Below are positions 18,130-24,616 of a stretch of 52,228 nt of DNA, one piece after another. Position numbers and translations under genes: made by a program. The stretch comes from Gammaproteobacteria bacterium (GTDB lineage: Bacteria; Pseudomonadota; Gammaproteobacteria; Steroidobacterales; Steroidobacteraceae). The first letter of the stretch is position 1; the number at the start of each line of letters is the position of its first letter. The stretch covers positions 1 to 52,228 of the forward strand of contig JAIBJM010000022.1 in the NCBI GenBank assembly GCA_020029535.1, given 5' to 3'. The notes beneath the pieces were generated by a model. It had not been told where the DNA came from. It searched no databases and worked only from the letters and a program-made list of their open reading frames with translations.

Positions 18130-20555
18130 GCGCGCACCTGGTCCGTAATGACCGTTTCGGTGTCGGCGTTTCTGCCGCAGAACTCGGCCAGTACGGCGCG
18201 CAGTTCCGGCATGCGCGGGGGCTTGCTCAACACCCGGTTGACATGCGGGGGCACGTCATTCTCGGCAATCATGCGTTGGCCCCAGCCGGTCAGCATGATT
18301 ACCGGCGTGGCGGGCGCGCCCGCCTTGATGGCCGCGGCGACCCGGCGCCCATCAACATGCGGCATGCCCAGATCGGTGATCACCACATCGAACGGCTTGC
18401 GTTGCCGGACAGCGGCTGCGAAGGCATCGATGCCGGCCTGTCCGCCGTTGGCGGCCACCACCTGGTGACCGTCTGTACTCAGCACGTCTTCCAGCGAGCG
18501 GATCAGCATCGGGTCATCGTCAACGAGCAGGATGCGCAGGCGCCGTACCGTGACCGGGAAGGCGCTGGGGAGACCTGCAATCGCCACGCTGCTGTTCGCC
18601 GGTGCGAACACCAGACGCATGCGCGTGCCGCGTCCCGCCTCGCTGTCGATCTCCAGCTCGGCGCTGTGTCGCTGCACCGTGCCGTACACCATGGCCAGGC
18701 CCAGTCCGCTGCCGCGCTCGCCCTTGGTGGTGAAGAATGGCTCCAGGCAGCGGCGCCGGGTGGCCTCGTCCATACCGATGCCGCTGTCGCCAACCTCGAT
18801 CCAGCTGCGATGGCCTTCACTGCCGGTGCGCAGCGTCAGCACACCGCCGTCCGGCATGGCGTCGACCGCGTTGAATATGAGGTTGGTCAATGCATCGCGG
18901 ATCTCGCCTTCGGCGGCCATCACCTCTACCGGCGCGCTGTGCAGGGCGGACTGCAGTTCGATCATCACGCCACGCTGCTGGGGCAGGGCGCTCCAGCGCG
19001 CGTGCGTCAGTTCCAGCGCCTGCTGCGCCAGCCGGTTCAGATCGACCCGCGTCAGTGTCAGCTGCTGTTCGCGCTGACGGTAGAACTCGCGCATGCGCGC
19101 CACCGTGCCCGCCACGTCATCGATGGCGCGCTGTATGGTGGTCAGGTAGCCGCGCGCCCGCTCGCTGAGATTGGGCTCGCGCTCCAGCAGCGATTCGGTG
19201 TACAGCGACACTGGCGAGATCGCGTTGTTGATGTCGTGCGCGATGCCGCTGGCCATCTGTCCGAGGGCCCGCAGCCGCTCCTGCTGCATCACAGTCTGCT
19301 GCGACTGGCGCAGATCGTCATAGGCCTGCTGCAGGGCGCTGTTGAGCTGGGCCTGCCGCGACGCCAGCGCCACATGCTCGCTGAGCTGCTTGAGGAATTC
19401 ACAGTCAGCACTGGAAAAGGCCTGGCTTGAGCTGCGCGCGGCGATCAGCACGCCATGACAGCTGTTTTCGGCATTCAAAGGCGCCATGACCACGGAGCGC
19501 AATCCGGCCGCGGCCAGGCATTGCGTCATCGGAAAGGGCACCGCCAGGGTGTCCGGCTCGTGAATCAGTCGGCCGGCGACACAGTCTTCCAGCCCGTTGC
19601 CAGCAGCCGGCAGCCGCGTGCCTTCGGCCAGGCCCAGCGGTCCGGCGTGACGCGCGCTGGTGGCACCCACGGTGGTTACGGTGAGTTCGGCGCTGTCGGC
19701 GTCGTACTGGCAGATGCAGCCGAAGTCGATCGGCAGAGTGGTTTCGACGTTCTGCAATACCACACGGAAAATGCTGGCCAGATCGTGACGGTCACCGATG
19801 GCGCGCGTAATGTGCTGCAGCAGGCTGAGATGTCCCAACTGCATGTGCAGGCGCGCCTCCGACTGCTGAATCTCGGCCAGCATGTGATTGAAGGCCTCGG
19901 TCAGCTGGTTCAGTTCATGGGCATCGGTGGGTGCCGCGCGCACCGAATAGTCGCGGCGCGTGGAAATGGCTGCCGCGGTGCGCGCCAGTTCGAGCACCGG
20001 CTCTGTGATCCGGCGCTGCATCTGTCGCGAGATCACGTAGGCCAGCAGGCCGGCGGCGGCGATCACCAGCGTCACGATGCCACCGTACAGGCGTAGCCGC
20101 GCATCGATGGCGCCCATATCGGCGCGCACGTACAGCGTGCCCAGCCTGCGGCCGCCCTCGACCACCGACTGGATGCCGCTGAGGAATCCCCCGCCAAAAC
20201 CATAGCCGCCGATGGCCGGTGTCCGCTGCGGGAAGGTGCTGGCCGCCAGCCGTGCCGGATAGGTCGCGAACAAATCGCCGTCGCGGTCATAGAGTGCCGC
20301 AGCCACGATATGCGGGTCGGCATCGAAGGCGGTCAGCACGGCGGCGGCGTCGGCGGCATTTTCGAAAGCCAGCGCCGCGGTGCTGTTGGCCGCAATGGCC
20401 TTGCCCAGGATTTCCAGCTGATTGCGGTTCGATTGGCGGAAGGTAAGGAAGTCGTAGATGAACAGCGAGGCAGTGCTCAGCAACAGTACGGCACCGCTGG
20501 TCAGCAGCACCATGCGCATCAATTGTTTACGGATCGGCTGATGGGACGCGCTCAT
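18126..20555 (-). CDS. Membrane hybrid histidine kinase (CHASE8-like, HAMP, GAF, receiver)
   Basis: An 809-residue inner-membrane sensor. TM1 spans about residues 14-36 and TM2 about 157-177, enclosing a periplasmic domain of about 115 residues that resembles the CHASE8 sensor of YfiN. HAMP (about 178-235) and GAF (about 255-405) follow. The HisKA helix has His440 in SGIAHDINN, and the ATPase has Asn562, DSGIG (590-594) and GSGLGL (615-620). A C-terminal receiver has Asp728. All catalytic residues for autophosphorylation are present. It overlaps the YfiR-like gene upstream and the EAL protein downstream by 4 nt each, so the three should work together, with the YfiR-like protein probably controlling the periplasmic domain. 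Confidence 0.9.
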   Translation of the reverse strand: MSASHQPIRKQLMRMVLLTSGAVLLLSTASLFIYDFLTFRQSNRNQLEILGKAIAANSTAALAFENAADAAAVLTAFDADPHIVAAALYDRDGDLFATYPARLAASTFPQRTPAIGGYGFGGGFLSGIQSVVEGGRRLGTLYVRADMGAIDARLRLYGGIVTLVIAAAGLLAYVISRQMQRRITEPVLELARTAAAISTRRDYSVRAAPTDAHELNQLTEAFNHMLAEIQQSEARLHMQLGHLSLLQHITRAIGDRHDLASIFRVVLQNVETTLPIDFGCICQYDADSAELTVTTVGATSARHAGPLGLAEGTRLPAAGNGLEDCVAGRLIHEPDTLAVPFPMTQCLAAAGLRSVVMAPLNAENSCHGVLIAARSSSQAFSSADCEFLKQLSEHVALASRQAQLNSALQQAYDDLRQSQQTVMQQERLRALGQMASGIAHDINNAISPVSLYTESLLEREPNLSERARGYLTTIQRAIDDVAGTVARMREFYRQREQQLTLTRVDLNRLAQQALELTHARWSALPQQRGVMIELQSALHSAPVEVMAAEGEIRDALTNLIFNAVDAMPDGGVLTLRTGSEGHRSWIEVGDSGIGMDEATRRRCLEPFFTTKGERGSGLGLAMVYGTVQRHSAELEIDSEAGRGTRMRLVFAPANSSVAIAGLPSAFPVTVRRLRILLVDDDPMLIRSLEDVLSTDGHQVVAANGGQAGIDAFAAAVRQRKPFDVVITDLGMPHVDGRRVAAAIKAGAPATPVIMLTGWGQRMIAENDVPPHVNRVLSKPPRMPELRAVLAEFCGRNADTETVITDQVRA

Positions 20556-21121
20556 GGGTCGCCTCCCGGGTTGCCGATGATCTGTGCCGGCCGCAACAGC
20601 TTGGAGCTGATGGTCAGGCCGGCCTCACGCGCCGATTCGACGTTGATACGCAGCCGGATGCGGCGGTTCTCATTGATGAAGCCGATGATGGTGTCGGCGG
20701 CGGGCGGGTTGGCGGCATCACTGACTGTCAGCATGCCGCGCCGGTCGAGGAGCCGGCCGGGTGCGGCGAGTTCCGGACGCGCTGAGCGGTCGATGAACAG
20801 GATCTGGCAGGGACGCAGATCGGCGAGATGTCGGTAGCGTTCCACCACCAGCGTGCGTGTGCCCACCGATTCGCCGCGTACGGCTTCCTCCAGCGTGGCG
20901 CCGAAGGGGTCCTCGCCCAGCACGCCGATGACAAAAGGTGCCTGCGGACCCGCAAAGGCGTCGTCGGGCCATTCGACGAACTGCGTGAAGTTGAACAGGA
21001 AGATGGCCTTCAGCTGGTATTCGCCCGGGACGGGCGCAGCCGCCACGCTGCCGAGCACACAGCCCAGCAACAACGCCGCCAGCATCGCGGCCGGCTTGCG
21101 GCGCCGCTTCAGCACCGCCAC
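20552..21121 (-). CDS. YfiR-like periplasmic protein (DUF4154)
   Basis: A 189-residue protein when started at GTG 21121, which puts a signal peptide first (KRRRKPAAMLAALLLG, cleavage near AAAPV). Family features are YQLKAIFLFNFTQFVEWP, GVLGEDPFG, the CQILFIDRS segment and the late strand IGFINENRRIRLRIN. YfiR proteins are periplasmic repressors that bind the sensor domain of membrane signalling enzymes such as the cyclase YfiN. Here the adjacent enzyme is a histidine kinase with a YfiN-like sensor domain, so a YfiR-kinase module is inferred. A longer in-frame reading to 21241 adds an Arg-rich segment that looks non-coding. Confidence 0.85.
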   Translation of the reverse strand: MAVLKRRRKPAAMLAALLLGCVLGSVAAAPVPGEYQLKAIFLFNFTQFVEWPDDAFAGPQAPFVIGVLGEDPFGATLEEAVRGESVGTRTLVVERYRHLADLRPCQILFIDRSARPELAAPGRLLDRRGMLTVSDAANPPAADTIIGFINENRRIRLRINVESAREAGLTISSKLLRPAQIIGNPGGDP

Positions 21122-21481
21122 CGGGGCCCGCCGTAAACGCCGTGCTCTACGCGGGAGGGAACGCGGCTGGCATCGCCCACGATTGCCGACCAGGATTGCG
21201 CAGCGTCGGGGGTCGGTGCCAGCCGCGCATTCGGCGGCCACTCGACATCCAGCGCGAACAGCGAACCGTATGCCCGCGCGGCCCGGCGTCTGCCTCTGAC
21301 TGTGCCGCTGCCTGTAGTGCCCATGCGGTCGTGCCCCCGTTCGATGTATGGCAAAAAATTACCACGCTGGGATATGACAACTCGCGGGTTGATCCGCATT
21401 CCGGCAAACAGAACCGTGAACTGGTTGGCATCTGTCGCTGATTGCGACAGATGATCGCGCATATTGCGGGACTAGGGGAGA
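21122..21481. other. Gene-free stretch between yfiR-like gene and tRNA-Val
   Basis: No convincing gene. The open frames here lack family features and Shine-Dalgarno sites. The stretch holds a perfect 10-bp inverted repeat (21429-21453) and a T6 run on the minus strand near 21350 preceded by only tiny hairpins. It presumably carries the promoter of the minus-strand YfiR-kinase operon, but I cannot place it. Confidence 0.5.
21429..21453 (-). terminator. Perfect 10-bp hairpin downstream of tRNA-Val
   Basis: CATCTGTCGC and GCGACAGATG pair over 10 bp around a 5-nt loop, starting 28 nt past the 3' end of tRNA-Val. It would fold in the tRNA transcript and may end or process it. No T-run follows directly, so intrinsic termination is not certain. 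Confidence 0.45.
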
Positions 21482-21556
21482 TGGTGGACGGTACAGGGAT
21501 TGAACCTGTGACCCCTGCCGTGTGAAAGCAGTGCTCTACCGCTGAGCTAACCGTCC
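21482..21556 (-). tRNA. tRNA-Val (CAC)
   Basis: A full cloverleaf reads on the minus strand: a 7-bp acceptor stem GGACGGT/ACCGTCC, D arm GCTCAGCGGTAGAGC, anticodon loop TTCACAC giving anticodon CAC (codon GUG), T arm with GGTTCAATCC, and an encoded CCA end. The TTCAATC T-loop is normal. Confidence 0.97.
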
Positions 21557-21573
21557 GTCGCGAAGGGCCGCGA

Positions 21574-21603
21574 ATTCTAGCCGCTCGCCCGGGCCCCTGC
21601 CAA
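21574..21603 (-). promoter_or_regulatory. Sigma-70 promoter of tRNA-Val
   Basis: On the minus strand TTGGCA (21598-21603) is followed by an 18-nt spacer and TAGAAT (21574-21579); each hexamer matches consensus at 5 of 6 positions. A GC-rich discriminator follows, as expected for a growth-rate-controlled stable RNA, and the tRNA 5' end is 17 nt past the -10. Confidence 0.65.
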
Positions 21604-21661
21604 CCCGGATGGCAGCCTGAATGGCGGTTCCGGGGCTGCCCGGCTACCATTCGCGCCCCTT

Positions 21662-23086
21662 ATGACTACCGTCACCCGCTTCGCTCCCAGCCCCACCGGC
21701 ATGCTGCACATCGGTGGTGTGCGTACTGCCTTGTTTTCGTGGTTGTATGCGCGCCATCACGGCGGCCGCTTCATCCTGCGTATCGAGGACACCGACCGCG
21801 AGCGGTCCACCGATGAGGCCGTGCAGGTGATTCTCGACGGCATGAAATGGCTGGGGCTGGATTCCGACGCTGGGCCGTTCTACCAGACCCAGCGCTATCC
21901 GCGCTATCGCGAGGTGCTGGGGCAGATGCTGGCCGGTGGCCATGCTTACCACTGCTATTGCAGCCGTGACGAGCTGGAGGCCATGCGCAACCAGCAGCTG
22001 GCAGCGAAGCAAAAGCCGCGCTACGACGGACGTTGCCGCGCGCGTGCCGAGCATGGCATTGCGCCGCCTGCGGGCATCACTCCGGTGGTGCGCTTCCGCA
22101 ATCCGCTGGAGGGCGAGGTGGTAGTGGAAGATCTGGTGCATGGTCGTACCGTGTTCCAGAACACCGAGCTGGACGACCTGATCATTGCGCGCTCGGACGG
22201 CAACCCCACCTACAATTTCTGCGTGGTGGTCGACGACATGGACATGGGCATCACCCACGTGATCCGCGGCGACGATCATCTGAACAACACGCCGCGGCAG
22301 ATGAACATGCTGCGCGCACTGGGCGTCGCGCCACCGGTGTATGCGCATGTACCAATGATTCTCGGCCCGGACGGCGCCAAGCTTTCGAAGCGTCACGGCG
22401 CGGTCAGCGTGCTGCAATACCAGGAAGAAGGCTATCTGCCCGATGCGTTGCTGAACTATCTGGTGCGGCTGGGCTGGGCCCATGGCGACCAGGAAGTGTT
22501 CACGCGCGAGGAAATGATTGCCGCCTTCGACATCAGGGATGTGGGCAAGGCCCCTTCAGCCTTCAACCCGGAGAAGCTTCTGTGGCTGAACCAGCAGCAC
22601 ATGATGAAGGTGCCGGTGGCGCAGCTGGCCGCCGCCCTGCGCGATCAGCTGCTGCGTCTCGGCGTGGCCGACGCCAACCAGGCCCTGCTGGAGGGCGTGG
22701 TCAATGCGCAGCGCGAACGCTCGAAGACGCTGAAGGAAATGGCCGAACTCAGCCGGTACTTCTTCCGCGAATATGAGGCATTCGATGACAAGGCGGCGCG
22801 CAAGCATCTGACCGTGGAAGTGGCCCCGGTTCTGGAGGCTGTCGGTCAGGGGCTACAGCAGCTGTCCGCCGACGCCTGGACTGCGGGTTCGGTACATGAG
22901 GTCATTAATTCGGTGGCTACACGTCATGGGGTCGGACTTGGTAAAGTCGCCCAGCCCTTGAGGGTAGCCATGTCCGGCACCGGCGTTTCACCACCGATCG
23001 ATCTGACGGTCGCACTGGTGGGCAGGGAAAGCGCGCTGGCGCGTATCAAACGGGCAATGGAATACTGTATTGCCAACAAAGGATGA
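21662..23086 (+). CDS. gltX: Glutamyl-tRNA synthetase
   Basis: A 474-residue class I aminoacyl-tRNA synthetase charging tRNA-Glu. The HIGH-type motif is in APSPTGMLHIGGVRTA and the KMSKS-type motif is KLSKRHGA. The Cys-rich insert HCYCSRDELEAM...YDGRCR resembles that of other proteobacterial enzymes. Length is normal for a bacterial GluRS. The gene is divergent from tRNA-Val, with the tRNA promoter 60 nt upstream. The cognate tRNA-Glu (TTC) gene lies about 4 kb downstream. Confidence 0.97.
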   Translation: MTTVTRFAPSPTGMLHIGGVRTALFSWLYARHHGGRFILRIEDTDRERSTDEAVQVILDGMKWLGLDSDAGPFYQTQRYPRYREVLGQMLAGGHAYHCYCSRDELEAMRNQQLAAKQKPRYDGRCRARAEHGIAPPAGITPVVRFRNPLEGEVVVEDLVHGRTVFQNTELDDLIIARSDGNPTYNFCVVVDDMDMGITHVIRGDDHLNNTPRQMNMLRALGVAPPVYAHVPMILGPDGAKLSKRHGAVSVLQYQEEGYLPDALLNYLVRLGWAHGDQEVFTREEMIAAFDIRDVGKAPSAFNPEKLLWLNQQHMMKVPVAQLAAALRDQLLRLGVADANQALLEGVVNAQRERSKTLKEMAELSRYFFREYEAFDDKAARKHLTVEVAPVLEAVGQGLQQLSADAWTAGSVHEVINSVATRHGVGLGKVAQPLRVAMSGTGVSPPIDLTVALVGRESALARIKRAMEYCIANKG

Positions 23087-23090
23087 GAGC

Positions 23091-23294
23091 ATGAACGAAG
23101 AAAAGCAGCAGAAATTCACTTCCAAGGTGCGTCGCGGCCTGGTGTGGGTGTACGCGCAGGCCAATGGTGAGCTGGAGCGTATCAAGAGCACTGCGACCGG
23201 TGCCAAGGTACCCGGCTTCAGCGCCGCCGAACTGGCGGATGTGGAAGCGGCGTTGACCTGGATCGCGCAGAATCGCGAGACCGGCGAGGGCTAA
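23091..23294 (+). CDS. Small conserved-looking hypothetical protein
   Basis: A 67-residue soluble protein starting 4 nt after gltX, with GGATGAGA as a weak ribosome-binding site just upstream. It is hydrophilic and basic at the N-terminus (EEKQQKFTSKVRRG), with two likely amphipathic helices (LVWVYAQANGELERIK and AAELADVEAALTWIAQN). I do not recognise a family. Its proximity to gltX suggests co-transcription. Its stop codon lies within an imperfect inverted repeat that may form a terminator. Confidence 0.65.
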   Translation: MNEEKQQKFTSKVRRGLVWVYAQANGELERIKSTATGAKVPGFSAAELADVEAALTWIAQNRETGEG

Positions 23295-23309
23295 CCCGCC
23301 GGGTCAGCC
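23289..23309. terminator. Candidate bidirectional hairpin between convergent genes
   Basis: GGCTAACCC, GCC, GGGTCAGCC forms a 9-position stem with one mismatch. It includes the stop of the small protein and lies just past the stop of the minus-strand FnIII gene. No T-run follows on either strand, so the evidence is weak. Confidence 0.3.
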
Positions 23310-23315
23310 TGAAGG

Positions 23316-23717
23316 TCAGCTGATGGTCTTGCTGGCCGTGTTCGACAAATCACTCTCGACGCCGGCAGCGTTGTAAGCCTTGATGGCGAAGTACCACGTG
23401 CCGGTGCCGAGATTGCTGACCACGTAAGTGGTAATTCCGACCGTATCGATGTTCACACTCTCCGTCAGCGCATCGGCATCGGTGCCGTAGTAGATGCGAT
23501 AGCCGGTAAGGTCGGTCAGTGCCGAGCCATCGGTGTTCTCCGTGGGTGCAGACCATGACAGCGTCGCGGTGCCGGAGCCGACGTTCGACGTTTCAGTGCC
23601 GGTATTCGCTGCTCCAGCACTGGCATCATCGCCACCGCCTCCGCAACCGACCAGCAGCATGGCCGCCATAATCGGCAGGCATATCTTCCAACACAGGTTT
23701 GCAGCACATTCCGACAT
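23316..23717 (-). CDS. Fibronectin type III lipoprotein
   Basis: A 133-residue secreted lipoprotein: signal peptide to about residue 25 with lipobox LLVGC, then a Gly/Ala/Ser/Thr-rich linker and one FnIII domain (about residues 50-133) with WSAPTENTDGS, YRIYYGT and WYFAIKAYNAAG. The ATG follows GGAGGACGA, an excellent Shine-Dalgarno. The FnIII domain closely matches the C-terminus of the large lipoprotein at 24617-26404, so the two are partial paralogues. Its leader contains a GEMM-I riboswitch, placing this surface protein under cyclic-dinucleotide control. An adhesive or matrix function is inferred. Confidence 0.85.
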   Translation of the reverse strand: MSECAANLCWKICLPIMAAMLLVGCGGGGDDASAGAANTGTETSNVGSGTATLSWSAPTENTDGSALTDLTGYRIYYGTDADALTESVNIDTVGITTYVVSNLGTGTWYFAIKAYNAAGVESDLSNTASKTIS

Positions 23718-23761
23718 TCGTCCTCCATGCCGGTCGTGTGCTGTAGCGAGTTGGGGGGAAG

Positions 23762-23781
23762 CGACAACTGTCCGGTTGTCG
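23762..23781 (-). promoter_or_regulatory. Hairpin of riboswitch expression platform
   Basis: CGACAAC, 6-nt loop, GTTGTCG: a perfect 7-bp hairpin on the minus strand. Its 5' arm overlaps the last bases of the aptamer's closing stem, so hairpin and ligand-bound aptamer should exclude each other. It is followed by a C-run, not a T-run, 44 nt before the ATG. Confidence 0.6.
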
Positions 23782-23864
23782 GCAGCCCCGCTATCTCAGC
23801 CCGATGGCACGAGACCGGAGGTTTTGCGCCCCCGCCTTCCGACGGGTTTGCCAAGGTTCATGTG
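23780..23864 (-). promoter_or_regulatory. GEMM-I (cyclic-di-GMP class I type) riboswitch aptamer
   Basis: Read on the minus strand, the region has the conserved GEMM-I blocks in order: GGCAAACC, a 6-bp P2 stem (CCCGTC/GGCGGG) capped by a GGAA GNRA tetraloop, GGGGCGCAAAACCTCCGG (consensus GGGACGCAAAGCCUCCGG), a P3 stem (TCTCGTGCC/GGCTGAGA), then ATAGCGGGGCTGCCG (consensus GGUAGCGGGGUUACCG). TTGGCA and TGCCGA can form the closing stem. The order and spacing follow the Vibrio Vc2 aptamer. GEMM-I RNAs bind cyclic-di-GMP and a variant group binds cGAMP; I cannot assign the ligand with certainty. Confidence 0.85.
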
Positions 23865-24100
23865 CAGAATACGGAGGTAGGAATTGTCCGTCGAACTGTC
23901 GGCACAGACTGACACTGTCGCCAATTGCCGCCAGCTCCGAATTGTGGATACCAGCGCAATAACCAGCTGCGGGATGAGTTCAGTGGACGTGAAATCCGTC
24001 AAAGTCCGCACATGGCCGCGCCCGGTGATCGGGCAAGTGGCGAGATCAATCGTCGCGATTGGTCAAGGCACTACGGCCGCCTGAGGCGCATAAGCGGAAG

Positions 24101-24481
24101 TTATCGGGACTGCGACACGAAAATGACACCAAGCACGATCAGTCCGATACCAACGAGACGTGGCGCCGTCAATGCTTCGTGCAGCGCGAGCCGACCGTAG
24201 AGAGCCGTCAGAACGAACCCCATGCTTACGAAGGGGTAGGCATAACTCAGGTCGGTGCGCGCCAGGATCACCAGCCAGAGTGCGGTACTGAGTGCATACA
24301 GCAGCAGGCCGATGATGACTGCTGGCGAGACCACCGCGCGTGCTGCGTAACCAGCAACATTGCCGGCGTCCAGCAATCCGACCAGCGCCGGATGGGAAGC
24401 GCCCAGCTTTAGCGCGATCTGCCCGGCAGTCGTGAGCAGGACGCACAGGAGGATGGTAAAGGTCAGATTGAGATGAGTCAT
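24101..24481 (-). CDS. Small 4-TM DMT/EamA-like membrane protein
   Basis: A 126-residue inner-membrane protein with four hydrophobic segments, the size of SMR or ArnE/ArnF half-transporters. TM1 has LTTAGQIALKLG, similar to ArnE/EmrE-like members, and the C-terminal half has YAYPFVSMGFVLTALYG and HEALTAPRLVGIGLIVLGV, typical of the DMT superfamily. Such proteins act as dimers to flip or export lipid-linked sugars or small cations; the substrate here is unknown. ATG 24481 is chosen; a GTG at 24493 adds four residues. It separates the two related FnIII lipoprotein genes. Confidence 0.75.
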   Translation of the reverse strand: MTHLNLTFTILLCVLLTTAGQIALKLGASHPALVGLLDAGNVAGYAARAVVSPAVIIGLLLYALSTALWLVILARTDLSYAYPFVSMGFVLTALYGRLALHEALTAPRLVGIGLIVLGVIFVSQSR

Positions 24482-24616
24482 GGTTGTGTCCACAAGATCG
24501 CCCGAAAGGACGCCAGTATCGATCCCTCATTGTAATGCGTCTGCATGAATAGCAGGCGCAGCGGCAAGTGGGTGCGATCTATAGCCGCTCAGCTCATCAA
24601 GTGGCGTCAGGAGGCC

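Larger units (their letters stand above)
23718..24100. other. Leader and intergenic region with riboswitch
   Basis: No protein gene is supported. The half nearest the FnIII gene is its leader (riboswitch 23780-23864, downstream hairpin 23762-23781). The rest holds a plus-strand inverted repeat of 8 positions with one G-U (24043-24063), just past the end of the small transporter gene, and probably the promoter for the riboswitch transcript. TTCGAC-N18-TATTCT on the minus strand (23866-23895) is a poor candidate for that promoter. Confidence 0.6.

Noticed and set aside
21109-21650. Minus-strand frames of 117 and 167 codons around tRNA-Val
   Set aside because: One runs through the tRNA gene and both lack a ribosome-binding site and recognisable motifs.
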